A stretch of DNA of 64,000 bases from Charina bottae (lineage: Eukaryota > Chordata > Lepidosauria > Squamata > Charinaidae). Position numbers and translations under genes: made by a program. The stretch spans positions 9,291,001 through 9,355,000 of the forward strand of contig JALMGJ010000015.1 of assembly GCA_023362775.1 (NCBI GenBank). The letters are read 5' to 3'. This document shows, piece after piece, positions 46,546-58,638 of the stretch (positions are counted from its first letter, which is position 1; every line of letters begins with the position of its first letter). The notes under the pieces were generated by a model that had not been told where the DNA came from, did no database searches, and was given only the letters and a program-made list of their open reading frames with translations.

Positions 46546-48734
46546 CAAACAACCATTTTGTTTTTGGGTTCTTTTCAAAACCCTCTGAGATGGAGTTGTA
46601 AAGGAATAAAATGCTATTCAAAACGCATCTCTACAACTAAGCAAGCCACATTTCCATTTCATTGGATTATTTCTGGGGGGGGGGGGGGGGAGGAATAAAA
46701 CTTTGAGTCCCAAGGCTTGTAAGGTTCCTAGAATACTCTCAAGAATGACATCTGCTATTATGGCACTGATTGTAATGAAAGTTGCTTATTATGTATACTC
46801 TGTATTTCAGTGATCTTAAGCTGCACAGGTATATCTGGTCAGGCACATGGACCATCAAATTTCTCACTTCAAGTCGGTTTAAAAGTCACATGATGTTTAC
46901 TTATCAGGTGACTGTTCTAAGCAATTGAGAAGGTAGAAATACATTGCAATTACAGGTTTTATTATCTACTGCCCTAATATGTTTCCAACTAATTTTGTTT
47001 TAATTTTATTCTATGAAATATTTAATGTCTTTCAGTGTAACAATAAAGCTTCATAAAGTAGGTTAGATGTACTTATTTTTCCACATCAAATAGTGTGAAA
47101 ATAATTGTGCAGGCTCTGGCTACAGAGACAAACACGCTAATTCAAGTGCCTCATTTGCATAGGGAAATTTTCCAATGTATATACAGTATATTGTTCTGGA
47201 AAGGCCACATTAGTGCTTCAGGGGCCAAATGCCAGCAATGTTAAAGGCAACAGAAAATTTCTTAAAATATTTGACACTCTACTCCATGTTTTGCCAAACT
47301 GAGTCCTCTTGAGACTCCTTGTGCGTCAAGAAGAAACACTGCCTGGCATCTGAAACTTTCAAGATACAGAAACTTTCAAGATACAGAAATCATTCATAGT
47401 TATTTGCCACAGTACAATCCCAAATATAAACCCTAAGTTCTTGATGAAAATCTCCACTCTCAGAAAAGCGTATCGCACGTGCAGAGTCTAGGTAGCAAGA
47501 TAATCTCCTTATGATGCTCAGATATTTCCTACTATATGATCTGGCCAGAAAATAGGACATTTAATATATTTTCCATCATTCTCTGGAAGGACTGTTGCAG
47601 TCCACAGACCAATTTAGTGTAGACTATCCCTTATTCAGTTTTAGAATTCTTTCCATCATAATCAAGCTTATTATTCCTAAAGTTCTTGTTTATATTACCC
47701 CTGCCCTAGTTTTAAAGATCTGCCAACTGAAACTTCTGAAGAATATGGAAAGGAAACAGGACTCCTAATTCAGCCTCACTTCCAATTTTAATAATCTCTG
47801 GTCCAACACCAGTTTCACAGATCCCCTTTCATCCAAAAATTTGATCACATCTGCCACTCTGGTTCCAATGAATGCATTCCAATTCATTTTCTCTTTGCAA
47901 GGGCATGCATTTTGACAAGCCTAAAATAAAATTTAACACAAATACTACACTACCTAGTTTTGCATCCTTCATGTACCATTACTGTCTGTTGCCATTTCAG
48001 GCATCAACTTTACACAAAAGCCTTCTCCCAACCACAAGGCCACCACCCAAAGTCTAGAGAGAGGCGAGCAAATCTAAAAATCACTTCAGAATTGCCTATT
48101 TCCTCTTCCTGATTTCTTAAAGCAGATGCAGCTATACATTGTGATTGCCATACTTGTGCAGCTGCTCACAACAGCAATGCCTAATTAATAGACAACTTCA
48201 AAACAAAGCAAAATCAAACTACACACAATTCAAAAGCCTCCCCCCCCAAAAAAAAAAGAAACTACCAAGTAGTTATAGATTTGCGCAACTATCAGAGAGG
48301 GCAAATACAGAAACATTGTATTTTCTTTTTTTCTTTTTTTTAGTTTTCTTTCCTCTGGTTTTTTCTTTTCTTCTGTCCAACTCAACGGAAGGTTGGGAAG
48401 AAATTGTGCTAAGGGTCTCAGGGCTCCATCCATCTATTCAAAAGCAAGATAACTACTTCAAAGTGGACCAAATTTGGAGGAAAAAGTCAGCCAGAAATAC
48501 CGAGTTTGAACATGGGCCTGATCCAGGCAGGACTGTGGGGGAAAAAAAATATCCCCGATGAATTCCTACGGAAGAGGCAGTTGGACAGTGGCTCAGAATC
48601 TTACCCATCTCTCCATTCTAAGCCCTGCTACATTTTCATTGCTAGTCCTGTGATTTATAGCCAAGCTTTAAGGGGTGGTAAAGAATTCCAAAAGCTTCGT
48701 TCTATAAACTTTTCTTACCGTTCCACCTCAATCT
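46546..48734. other. WWOX intron 4, no recognised feature
   Basis: G run near 46675, purine/pyrimidine runs near 48240 and 48325; otherwise nothing identifiable. Confidence 0.5.
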
Positions 48735-49045
48735 CAAATTTTATTTATTTTATTTATAGTTCCATTTATATAACCGCCCCATCTCCCCCGAAGGGGACTC
48801 TGGGCGGTTTACAATCGATAATTAAAATAAGTAAAAATACAATACAATAATATAAATACAAATAAATTAAAAATAAAATCCAAGAAGGGAATAAAATTGT
48901 TCTTAAAAGGGCTCTATGGGACCAGCCATCCCCAGGAGGAGCTGTTACCTTTCCCATCCCAGGCGAGGTGGCAAAACCAGGTCTTTAAATTCTAGCTCTC
49001 CCCTCAGATCACATTGCCACTGCTCCGACAAGAAAACTAAGTCCT
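48735..49045 (-). mobile_element. Internally deleted CR1/L2 LINE
   Basis: The 3' end (plus-strand GGGACTCTGGGCGGTTTAC) and part of the 3' coding end (GACCAGCCATCCCCAGGAGG) are joined near 48995 to the reverse complement of the endonuclease region (CACTGCTCCGACAAGAAAAC), matching about 1010-1045 of the LINE at 1-3500. About 2 kb of the middle is absent. Confidence 0.65.
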
Positions 49046-49472
49046 TGATAGGCAGAAGGAAGGAATAACTAAAACTTGAGAACCAAACATTTAACTTTCC
49101 TTTTGGAGTGTATGGATGTAACTGCACTGTTTCCAAGTACTTTGCCATGATGGGTAAATATTTTCTCTCATAAATTCACTAAGGAATAATAAGATTTAAT
49201 TTTTTAAAAAAACTGAAAACAAAATGATGTTTAACTGGACTGTTAAGTTTCCATCTTTGCCTTAGGTCTTCAGTTTTTGCATACAAATTCATTCATGCAA
49301 AAATGAAGGTCGGGCATCAATACAGTTGCACACACATTTTCAATTATATTAAATCTCAAAGGCAAAAAAGGTTTAGTGGAAAAGGAAATGTATAGTGCAG
49401 GCATGTTTAATTTTTTTCCCCCACCAGGCTTTCAAAACATTTTGAAAGTATTTGAAAGTCTATTTTGAAGTA
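49046..49472. other. WWOX intron 4, no recognised feature
   Basis: Nothing identifiable. Confidence 0.5.
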
Positions 49473-49701
49473 TAGGTAGTCCTCGTTTAGTGACCACAAT
49501 TGGGACCAGCAACTTGGTCATTAAGTGAAGCAGTCGCTAAGTGAAACCACAACTGTGCTTACGATCTTACTTCAGTTTTCCTTTGCTTTACAGACCTGTG
49601 AAGGACATCAATGTGAGAACTGGTCATAAAGTTACTTTTTCATCACCGTTATAACTGTGAACAGTTGCTAAACAAGGCAGGCACTAAATGAGGACTACCT
49701 G
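49473..49701. mobile_element. MITE with TA target duplication
   Basis: The left end TAGGTAGTCCTCGTTTA and the right end, reverse-complemented, CAGGTAGTCCTCATTTA differ at 2 of 17 positions. TA lies on both sides (49471-49472 and 49702-49703). The length of 229 bp and lack of coding sequence fit a mariner-like MITE. Confidence 0.75.
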
Positions 49702-49703
49702 TA

Positions 49704-51554
49704 TTTAGAAAACCTTTTCAGTGTTTAGGAAAGCGAGAAAAAATTCCAGGAGTACCACAGAGTTCTTAGACCTCAGATAGATTGAAGCGCATATACAGAA
49801 CTAGCCTACATGAGATTTCAAGGGCGTACAAAAAAGTTTTAAAGACAAAGGTTAGTGCTTGGATAACCACATCCATCTTTACCTTCAGTTAAAAATGTGG
49901 GGCTGCTATTAACTTACACTGTGTTTCATCCTGCCAGGCATGTTTGCCAATAAAGTTGAATTCAATTATTAGTAGAGATTAGTTCCTATACCTTTCCACT
50001 TCTGAACTTTAGCACCAGCAATTAAAATATAAAATAGCCCAGTCAAAACTAATCTTTGTTTTGGTCAACTTAGAAAAGAGCTTTAATATCTTGCTCCAAC
50101 ATTATTTTTCTAAAGAACAACAGAGCCCTCTAGTGGGGACAAAACAATATTCTAAAAAGATGGACTAGTTCCACCAAATACACATTAATGGCATTTTTAT
50201 CCTGCTTTTCTATGCAACAGAGCCAACAAAGAGAAGTAACACAGCTTTTTTTCCCAACAGATTAACATGTGTTCACCTTTATAGAAAGATGCTTCGTAGA
50301 ACAGACATCCTGGATCACAGGCATGTATTCAATATGAACAACAGAGTTTTTGTGACACTTTGGGGGAAGAAATGGCGAACGGAAGGCGGCTTTGCTAAAA
50401 GCGGAGCCGACAACCGCGGAGGAATGAAGAGCCGGAGAGCAGACCGGCTCTATGTAATTCCTCTCCAGACAAGGAGAGGACTTGAGATCGCCCGCAAGTG
50501 CTCCACACAGTTGCTCCTCATGAGAAGACTGCAAGACAGCAGTCTCTGGCAGGTTTAGAGCTCTGGGAGACGAGGGAACAGCCATCTTGCTCAAACCGCA
50601 GTTGGTACCTTTAAAAGGACACTAAATTCAAATACTTCCTTTTCACGTTTGCGAAATTGCTTGTTAACTGCTTTTCAGCTATTAGGAACCTTTGGATCAA
50701 CAAGTTTTAGAGCACTGGGTGAGTTTCCTTCAGTTCTCAGCGAAAGAAGTTTTAAATATAAGTTTAAGGGCTTAAAAAAAATATTTTGAAATAAACAGCA
50801 AAAGGGTGATTAGAACTTTGATTTTAGAAAGTTACAAACGGACTATGGGTCCAGATAAATTTGAAATAAGATTTTGGAATTAATTATAAGAATCCTTCCT
50901 GACAGAAAATAAAATAAATAAATAAAATGCCTTTGTTTTGAATTTTTTTTAAAAAAACATGAAACTTTGAAGGTTGGACACTAGAGGGAACTAAAGATTA
51001 CAATTAAAGAAAAGAACACTTAAATTTTACTTACTAATACAGAATGATGCATAATATTTTAACATTAGACATATTTTTGAACAATCTATTTTACTGAACA
51101 ACAAAAAAGAAGAGTTTTTCTTAACCTAGATGCAGAAAAAACAAAGGAAACTGAGGACGTCTTTAGTAAATTAAAGATTATTTTATTACATGGCTTAGAA
51201 ATGTCCTACAGTAGACAAGCAAAACTTGGTTATTAATTTCTGGACTGAATGCATGAGGGTGGCGTATTAACATAGGACACTAGGTTGTTCATTGACACAC
51301 GGTCCTGAAACCTTTTTGCATTGACACAGCCATTTGCTTTAATCACACTATGAGTAATTGGCAACTATGGGAGACTAAGTACTAAGCAAAGCTATCCAGA
51401 AAGCAAAAAGCTAGAAGTAAAAGGTGATCTTGAACTCTAGACCACCCTTTATCAACCTAGAAAGCATGCTAAAAACTGTAATACCTCTGTTGGGTAGAAA
51501 CACCGAAGACTATTGTTCTCATGCATAGAAATAGCACCAGGTTGGGGAAAGATA
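49704..51554. other. WWOX intron 4, no recognised feature
   Basis: A GC-richer patch near 50380-50500 holds open frames on both strands, but none has a recognisable motif or splice context. Confidence 0.45.
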
Positions 51555-51562
51555 GTCTAAAC

Positions 51563-51884
51563 CAGCGGTCCCCAACCTTTTTGGCACCAGGGACTGGTTT
51601 CGTGAAAGACCATTTTTCCATGGACCGGGGGGAGGGGATGGTTTCGGGATGATTCGAGCACATTACATTACTTCTCATAAGGAGCGCGCAACCTAGATCC
51701 CTCGCATGCAGAGTTTACAGTAGGGTTCGCGCTCCTATGAGAATCTAATGCCGCCGCTGATCTGACAGGAGGCGGAGCTCAGGCGGTAATGTGAGCGATG
51801 GGGAGTGGCTGTAAATACAGATGAAGCTTCGCTTCCTCGCTCACCTCCTGCTGTGCGGCCCGGTTCCTAAGTTGGGGACCCTTG
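51563..51884. mobile_element. Non-autonomous hAT transposon, MER1/Charlie-like type, well preserved
   Basis: The left end is CAGCGGTCCCCAACCTTTTT. Inside are CATAAGGAGCGCGCAACC, CGCTCCTATGAGAATCTAAT and GACAGGAGGCGGAGCTCAGG. The right end is TTGGGGACCCTTG. The flanks GTCTAAAC (51555-51562) and GTCGAAAC (51885-51892) form an 8-bp duplication with one mismatch. It resembles a mammalian element of this group as I remember it. Confidence 0.85.
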
Positions 51885-51892
51885 GTCGAAAC

Positions 51893-52508
51893 AATCTAGA
51901 GTGTTCCTTATTGAAAGACCAAGCAAGAGCAGGATTCCCTGCATCGGATAGTTCCCAGCCATCATTTCTTCTTTTAGTGGACAACTACACTTCTGGATTT
52001 CATCCCCCAGTACGAATAAGATATATTCCAGTGGTTTAGAAAGCTACTAAGTAAGAAAGTGAATTAAGTTCCTTCGCAGATAAATTATCCTGGCATCTAA
52101 AGTTCAGTTGAAATTAATGAGATTTGATGCAGTACTCAGATGGTGAGAAAGGTACCTTGGATGCCACATGGGTACATTTACCATACCTGTCAGCAGCACC
52201 TAAAATAAGCCATACCTTTTCTTCATCTCGCACAGTGGGTGCATAGTCAAGGCAGGCTCCTTTAAAGTGCTACAGACAAGCGCAACGAGGATGCCCCCAC
52301 CTGATCCGAAACCCCTTTCCAGCTTTGGATCTCGACATATGCATGCCCTTTTGGAAGGAAGCAGCAATACATCAGATGGGCTGATAACCGTTCCTCCTCC
52401 AGTCATTTGTAAAGAAAGGATGTGAGAAACCACCAAGGAGGGACCACAGGGGTCCAACACACACACTGGTTGAACGCAACACACTCAAGGTTGACTGCAC
52501 TGACCTAC
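51893..52508. other. WWOX: WWOX intron 4, 5' part
   Basis: Begins on the minus strand with the exon 4 donor GTAGGT at 52508-52503. Nothing else is recognised. Confidence 0.6.
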
Positions 52509-52687
52509 CTATTCCTGAATTTGCTCCTGTGATTATGATCACTTTGCCACTCAAGTCTCGGCCTTCTAATACTTCCATTGCAGTGGTGTTGCCATCATAC
52601 TTCTGCTTCACGTTGGGTTTCGTGGGATTATCTTCCACCGTGAATGCCATTCTGGGATCCAGGTATGTGGTCCTTTTGTTTATATGG
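52509..52687 (-). CDS. WWOX: WWOX exon 4 (end of WW2, linker, start of SDR domain)
   Basis: 179 coding bases, with AG before 52687 and GT after 52509 on the minus strand. The translation starts [20 protein letters not shown], which completes the second WW domain. It carries tyrosine (about residue 85) where most WW domains have the second tryptophan, a known feature of WWOX WW2. The linker [20 protein letters not shown] leads to [19 protein letters not shown], whose last glycine is completed in exon 5. This TGANSGIG is the SDR cofactor-binding motif. An ATG inside the exon gives an apparent start, but the frame enters from exon 3. Confidence 0.97.
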
Positions 52688-53605
52688 CTTCAAAGGAAGA
52701 CAAGAAGCATTTCTCCATGTCAATTTCTCCTTCTATTAGCACAAGCACAGCTACATATCCATACATTAAATCAAAATGTTAACTCAAACTTGAAGCAATC
52801 AAGAGAATCATTTCTATCAAACTGAAGATCCCAGCTCAATGAGCTTTTTTTTTAAGTTTCTTAATTCAGGGGAGAAGTGCAAAATTAAATGAGAGCGCCT
52901 TCTATTCTATTGAACCTGCTTCAGTAAAGATCAGCTATCTAATTTAGATCTCTACAAGAGCTACGTCGGTACAACTGTCTTACAGGTTTTCAGAAGAGCT
53001 CTTGGTATAAATGTAGCATAAGTAAACAAGAATGACTAAAAAACAATGAGTTCCTGCATGTAGAAACTCAAAACGACTTCATAGGAAGCCTTGTGGGGGG
53101 AGACGGGCGGTGATATAAATCAAACAATAAATAAATAAATAAAAATCCCTCTTTGCAATGCTCTGAAAATCAGGTTGTTGCTTTAAGATACCCAATCTCA
53201 GTTAAATCAAAGCAACACAGGGACTACTTACAAGAACACAACTTTTCCTTTTGCTATAGCTCCTGTGCTGAGTAACATCTCAGTGTGTGTGAAAATATTT
53301 CTAAATTTCCAGCAGAACATCTATGAGCACCTTATTTCTTAAGGGTGCTTAACAAGTCCGCCTTACTGTTGCAGCACAAAAGCCTCTAATTTAGATAAAG
53401 CTCAGTTGTGGCTTTGCTAGGGGGTAGATGTAAGCCATATGCAGAGTATATGAGGCAAAAGGAATTCCTGGCTCAAATTCCATTTTTCAAAGAATTCTTT
53501 ATGCCAAGAAGCCTACAACATAATATATATTATTTATGTTTTGGGCCTGCTTTTCACCAACAGGGAGATGGGAAAAACTGGTTGTGGCTGCCCTTTTCCC
53601 CCATG
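52688..53605. other. WWOX: WWOX intron 3, 3' part, with a CR1/L2 tail near 53090-53145
   Basis: GGGGAGACGGGCGGTGATAT and an AATA run mark a short sense-strand LINE or SINE tail. The exon 4 acceptor is at the low end. Confidence 0.55.
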
Positions 53606-53670
53606 CTGGCTGGGGAATTCTGGGAATTGAAGTCCACACAGCTTGAAGTTGCCAAGGTTGAGAAACACTG
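53606..53670 (+). mobile_element. Single arm of the palindromic hAT MITE
   Basis: CTGGCTGGGGAATTCTGGGA through GGTTGAGAAACACTG corresponds to exactly one 65-bp arm of the MITE at 15343, with a few changes. The following octamer is GTCTAAAG, close to the ATCTAAAG duplication of that copy. Confidence 0.8.
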
Positions 53671-54246
53671 GTCTAAAGAAAAGGACTTCTCCTGGGTCAC
53701 TTCGAAGCTGTTGGATGACCTCCTTTAAAGGAACAGTTCACATTCACCCTTCCAAATATAAAAAAGGCATCAAGACACATTTACTTTGCTTAGTCTTTGA
53801 AACCAGTGCTTCATCACTTTTAATATTTTTAAAGTCTCCTTGATTTCATGATCTTATTGTTTTGCCTTGCAAGGCAACTTCTTAATCCTTCTTCACAGCA
53901 AGGCAGAGTAAAGTAATTAATAATTTCAGCCTACCCTGGCAAACAAAGTGTCTCTGTTACAAAGGCATATGGAATTAGGCAAAGGGGCTGCACACTTACT
54001 TCACCCTAACAAAGAGTACCAGAGCTGGATTTGATCAACAAGAGACACAACGTAATAGTGTTACATATATTTTCCTTGCCATTACCTTGGATAGAAAGTA
54101 AACCCAGATACTTTAAGAGGATTTGTTTTCTTATCATTTGTTGTTACACTTCGAAAATATTATAGTTAAAATTACTTTGGGAAAAAAGGAGGTTTTGGTC
54201 TTATATTCTTATGTTGCTATTTAATTTATATACATATATATAAAAA

Positions 54247-54497
54247 AGGTAAAGGTTTCCCCTGCACAGTCATGTCATCTCCGTTTGTTAGCCGAAGAGC
54301 CAGCGTTGTCCGAAGACGCTTCTGTGGTCATGTGGCCGGCATGACACACGCGGAACGCTGTTACCATCCCACCGAAGTGGTACCTATTAATCTACTTGCA
54401 TTTGCATGCTTTCGAATTGCTAGGCTGGCAAGAGCTGGGGCGAGTGCGGGAGCTCACTCCGTCACGCGGGGCTAGGGATTCGAACCTCTGAACTTGC
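54247..54497 (-). mobile_element. Sauria-type SINE, antisense, with head truncation and internal deletion
   Basis: It starts with the reversed tail GGTAAAGGTTTCCCCTGCAC. The CGACTCTAGGGGC segment is missing between CATGTC and ATCTCCG. It ends at GAACCTCTGAACTTGC without the tRNA-like A-box part. Confidence 0.82.
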
Positions 54498-54904
54498 TAT
54501 TATAGAGAAGAGATTACTATTACTTAATATTATTATATAATTACTACTATATAAAACTATATAGCTTAAAAAAGAAACATTACCATGTTTTTTAATACAG
54601 CAGGTTAAGAGAATTTCTTTCTATTATTTGCCACCTATTACTGTAACTCCTCATTCTAATCAATTCCTCTCCCTCTGCTGAGTAGTTTTCATTCTAAGAA
54701 TAAATCAACACTACGGGCCTTAAGTCTTATTTCAACAATCTATTTTTTAGTTCCAACCAGCTCCCTCTTTGCATATTGAGGTTTCAAAGTCAGAGCAAAC
54801 TTGGTCAGAGCAATAAGCTACGTTACATAACAGAGCACTGGACTAGTTCTGTGACAACCTAGCTGCTTTGGCCAGTTGTGGGTCATCTCACAATTACACC
54901 AAGC
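54498..54904. other. WWOX intron 3, no recognised feature
   Basis: Nothing identifiable. Confidence 0.5.
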
Positions 54905-55227
54905 CAGCCTTTCTCAATTTTTTTGACGGAACCAATTTGAAGGAACCCTTGAAATATTTTTCAGGCCTCGGGGAACCCCTGCACATTCAGGCTCCAATAT
55001 AGGCCAGAAGTTACCAAATTATTCTATTCGTTTCATGGGTAGGCCTGTAGATACAGTATGCATGAACAGTGTTCTTAAACTAAAAATGAAGAATGAAACA
55101 TACCTCTTTAATGTGAAGTTGCCTGAGTTTGAAATGATTTTTTAAATAAATTGTGATCTCCCAGGGAACCCCTAGGGACCTCTCGCGGAACCCGAGGGTG
55201 CCACCGAACCCTGGTGGAGAAACTCTG
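54905..55227 (+). mobile_element. hAT-type non-autonomous transposon, uninterrupted copy
   Basis: Left end CAGCCTTTCTCAATT, right end GGTGGAGAAACTCTG. The body is CTTTAATGTGAAGTTGCC, GATCTCCCAGGGAACCCC and CCTCTCGCGGAACCC. The SINE site seen at 44.8 kb is empty here. No clear target duplication remains, but the right flank TCTTAGGC fits the hAT target pattern. Confidence 0.75.
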
Positions 55228-55343
55228 TCTTAGGCACTCACATGAAGGGGGGCCATCCAAACTTTTATTTCAGCTAATTAATTTAATTGGTAGTTCTCAG
55301 ATGGATCAATATTTTCCCCCTAAGGTCAGCCTGAATATAAATA

Positions 55344-55347
55344 AATA

Positions 55348-55386
<39 letters not shown>

Positions 55387-55460
55387 AATTTATTTATTTA
55401 TTAAATTTGTATAGCTGTCCATCTCACGCTTGTGACTCTCAGTGGCACACACAATATTAC
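55344..55460 (-). mobile_element. LINE 3' tail (antisense) with AAAT microsatellite
   Basis: An AAATAAAT run is followed by TTTATTTATTAAATTTGTAT and CTGTCCATCTCACGC, the reversed end of an L2/CR1-type element. Confidence 0.5.
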
Positions 55461-55487
55461 AGTCCAAGAAGTATTTTAGAGTTACAG

Positions 55488-55727
55488 GTTGCGATCTTCC
55501 AATTGACAAGACTGATGTCTTACCCGCTGAGGCACCACGCCCCCTGAGTAGGCCTATATCATGCATTAACAGTGTTCTTAAACTAAAAATGAAGAATGAA
55601 ACATACCTCTTTAATGTGAAGTTGCCTGAATTTGAAATAATTTTTGAAATAAATCGTGATCTCCCAGGGAACCCCTAGGGACCTCTCGCGGAACCCGAGG
55701 GTGCCACCGAACCCTGGCTGAGAAACT
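55488..55727 (+). mobile_element. Composite fragment: Sauria SINE head joined to the right half of a hAT
   Basis: GCGATCTTCCAATTGACAAG and TACCCGCTGAGGCACCACGC (reversed SINE head) run directly into TAGGCCTATATCATGC and the hAT right half ending CTGGCTGAGAAACTCTT. This is the same junction as at 45139/45140. Confidence 0.75.
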
Positions 55728-56164
55728 CTTCCTTAAATCATGTCCAGCTGTCAGCCTTCAAGGCAGGCCCAGTCAGGAAACCGATAACGCAAGGATTATA
55801 GGAATGCTACTTTATTGTAGGGTAGAATAACAGAATCTTGAAAGCCTGCCAGTTTTACTCCTCTTTATGCCAAACTGAATCAGTGCAAGGTTATTTTGAG
55901 TTTCTTTCACTTTCCCAGGACCAAGTTCTCATTTCTCCTCCTCCTCTTTCGGCTCCTGCGTTCCTTCATCAAGGTTATCTCATTCCATTACACCAACACA
56001 ACACAACCTTATTTGGAAGGGGTTCTTTTTTTTGGGGGGGGGGGAGGTTGTTGTAAAAAAAACTCAGAAGGCAGTAATAGATGTAAAAAGCAACTCTCTG
56101 TTTAAAAACATGAAGTATGAATTTTAAAAAAGCAGTATCTAATTTGGGGCAATTTTAAACCTAC
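55728..56164. other. WWOX intron 3, no recognised feature
   Basis: G run near 56035; nothing identifiable. Confidence 0.5.
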
Positions 56165-56487
56165 TGGTGGCTCAGCGGGTAAGACGCCAGGCTTGTCGAT
56201 TGGAAGATCACAAATTCGAGGTTCGAATCCCTAGTCCCGCGTGACGGAGTGAGCTCCCGCACTCTCCCCAGCTCTTGCCAACCTAGCAATTCGAAAGCAT
56301 GCAAATGCAAGTAGATGAATAGGTACCACTTCGGTGGGAAGGTAACAGCGTTCTGCGTGCGTCATGCCGGCCACATGACCGTGGAAGTGTCTTCGGACAA
56401 CGCTGGCTCTTCGGCTAACAAACGGAGATGAGCACCGGCCCCTAGAGTCGGACACGACTGTGCGGGGGGAACCTTTACCTTTACCTA
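56165..56487 (+). mobile_element. Sauria-type SINE, nearly full length
   Basis: The head is TGGTGGCTCAGCGGGTAAGA and GAGGTTCGAATCCC. The centre is CCAACCTAGCAATTCGAAAG. The tail is CTAGAGTCGGACACGACTGT and CCTTTACCTTTACC. The CACAAATGTG segment after the Bov-B-like box is missing. Confidence 0.9.
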
Positions 56488-57072
<585 letters not shown>

Positions 57073-57429
57073 TCAAGGAGTAGAACTAAATGTCCTTGCT
57101 GTTTGGGATAGAACAAGGTAAACCAACTACAGGGTATTGGAGAATCATTCAAAACCAAGAAAGAAATAGTTATGATGGTGTGCAAGCCATTTGCACAATA
57201 CTTTTAAGTCAGGGTGAGTAATCTACAGCCCCCAGCACATCATATCATGCTGCTGAAATGCAGCAGCAAGATGACCATGTTTCTGTGGTCACTATAGGAA
57301 GAGAGCGCTACCACAGAAAAGCAGCATCTTTTAGCTTCAGGCCCCCCAACCTCTTGAAAACGTGGGACTCTTAGAAACTACTTAGTTTCTCCCTGGATGT
57401 TCTACCAAATCAGGCTGATGCTGGTTGGA

Positions 57430-58193
57430 GCTCTATTTCTTGAGCCAGCACCCTCTACCCCAGGACCGTCTTTCTCTATGGAGTCTCAGAAATGTATATG
57501 TACTATATAGATTACTGCAATGCGCTCTACATGGGGCTACCCTTGAAGAGTATCCGAAAGCTTCAACTGGTCCAAAATGCGGCTGCGCACACAGTTATTG
57601 GTGCCCCTAGATCGGCTCATGTGACACCTCTGCTGCGCCAGCTGCACTGGGTGCCAGTGTGCTTCCGGGTGCAATTCAAGGTGTTGGTTATGACCTTTAA
57701 AGCCCTACATGGCATGGGACCAGGCTACTTGAGGGACCGTCTCATCTCCATAACTTCAAACCGCCCCACTCGTTCATGTAGAGAGGGCATGCATCGGCCC
57801 CCATCGTCAAGGGAGTTTCATTTGGCAGGGTCCAGGCCTTTTCCGTGGTGGCACCTACTCTTTGGAACATTCTGCCCCCGGAGGTGAGGCAGGCCCCATC
57901 GCTCCTGTCCTTCCGGAGGAATTTGAAGACCTGGTTTTGCCGCCTCACGTCGGATGGGAATGGGAACCGTTCCTCTTGGGGATGGCTGGTGCCATAGAGC
58001 CCTTTTAAAATAACATCTATCGCCTACTGGATTTTATATTTAATTTATTAGTATTGTAATGGTTAGAATTGTATTTTATATTGTAGTTATATTTATAAAT
58101 TTTAATTGTTATATTGTAAACCGCCCAGAGTCCCCCCTGCGGGAGATGGTGCAGTGATAAAAGTTGAAAGATAAATAAATAAATAAATAAAAT
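57430..58193 (+). mobile_element. CR1/L2 LINE 3' fragment in WWOX intron 2
   Basis: The plus strand encodes YIDYCNALYMGLPLKSIRKL and HVTPLLRQLHWVPVCFRVQF, close to the C-terminal region of the LINE at 1-3500. The frame breaks near 57830. The 3' end has TAAACCGCCCAGAGTCCCCC, then GGGAGATGG, and an AATA tail at 58170-58193. It is antisense to WWOX. Confidence 0.85.
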
Positions 58194-58413
58194 ATGGAGA
58201 TATTGCTGGTGGGTTAGTTAGGGGACCTCTGCAGCCCTCCTTTATGCTCATTCCCATCAGAGTACATGCACATTCCACATCATGGAACTTATTCCAGGTC
58301 AACTGGTGCAAGCATAGCTGTCTGCGTTTATTCTGGAGTGGCAGGGTCTCTTTATTGGCCATTAGCTTTTATTTAGTTATTTTTAAAGATACTGGTTTAG
58401 TTATTTTTAAAGA

Positions 58414-58638
58414 GCTCCAGCTCTTGCCAACCTAGCAATTCGAAAGCATGCAAATGCAAGTAGATCAATAGGTACCACTTCAGTGGGTTAGGTAACAGCG
58501 TTCCGCGTGCGTCATGCCGGCCACATGACCGTGGAAGCGTCTTCGGACAACGCTGGCTCTTCGGCTAACAAACGGAGATGAGCACCGGCCCCTAGATTCG
58601 GACACGACTGCACAAATGTGCGGGGGGAACCTTTACCT
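58414..58638 (+). mobile_element. Sauria-type SINE, 5'-truncated copy
   Basis: It starts in the centre (CCAGCTCTTGCCAACCTAGC) and ends in GATTCGGACACGACTGC and CCTTTACC. TTTTTAAAGA flanks it (58404-58413 and 58639-58648). Confidence 0.85.

Noticed and set aside
50262..50594. Overlapping open frames on both strands in a GC-richer patch
   Set aside because: No recognisable protein, no splice signals that fit, so not called an exon; conservation with other squamates would be needed.
52372..52650. A separate short gene starting at the ATG inside WWOX exon 4
   Set aside because: The frame continues from exon 3 with a proper acceptor at 52688; past the exon it runs into intron.
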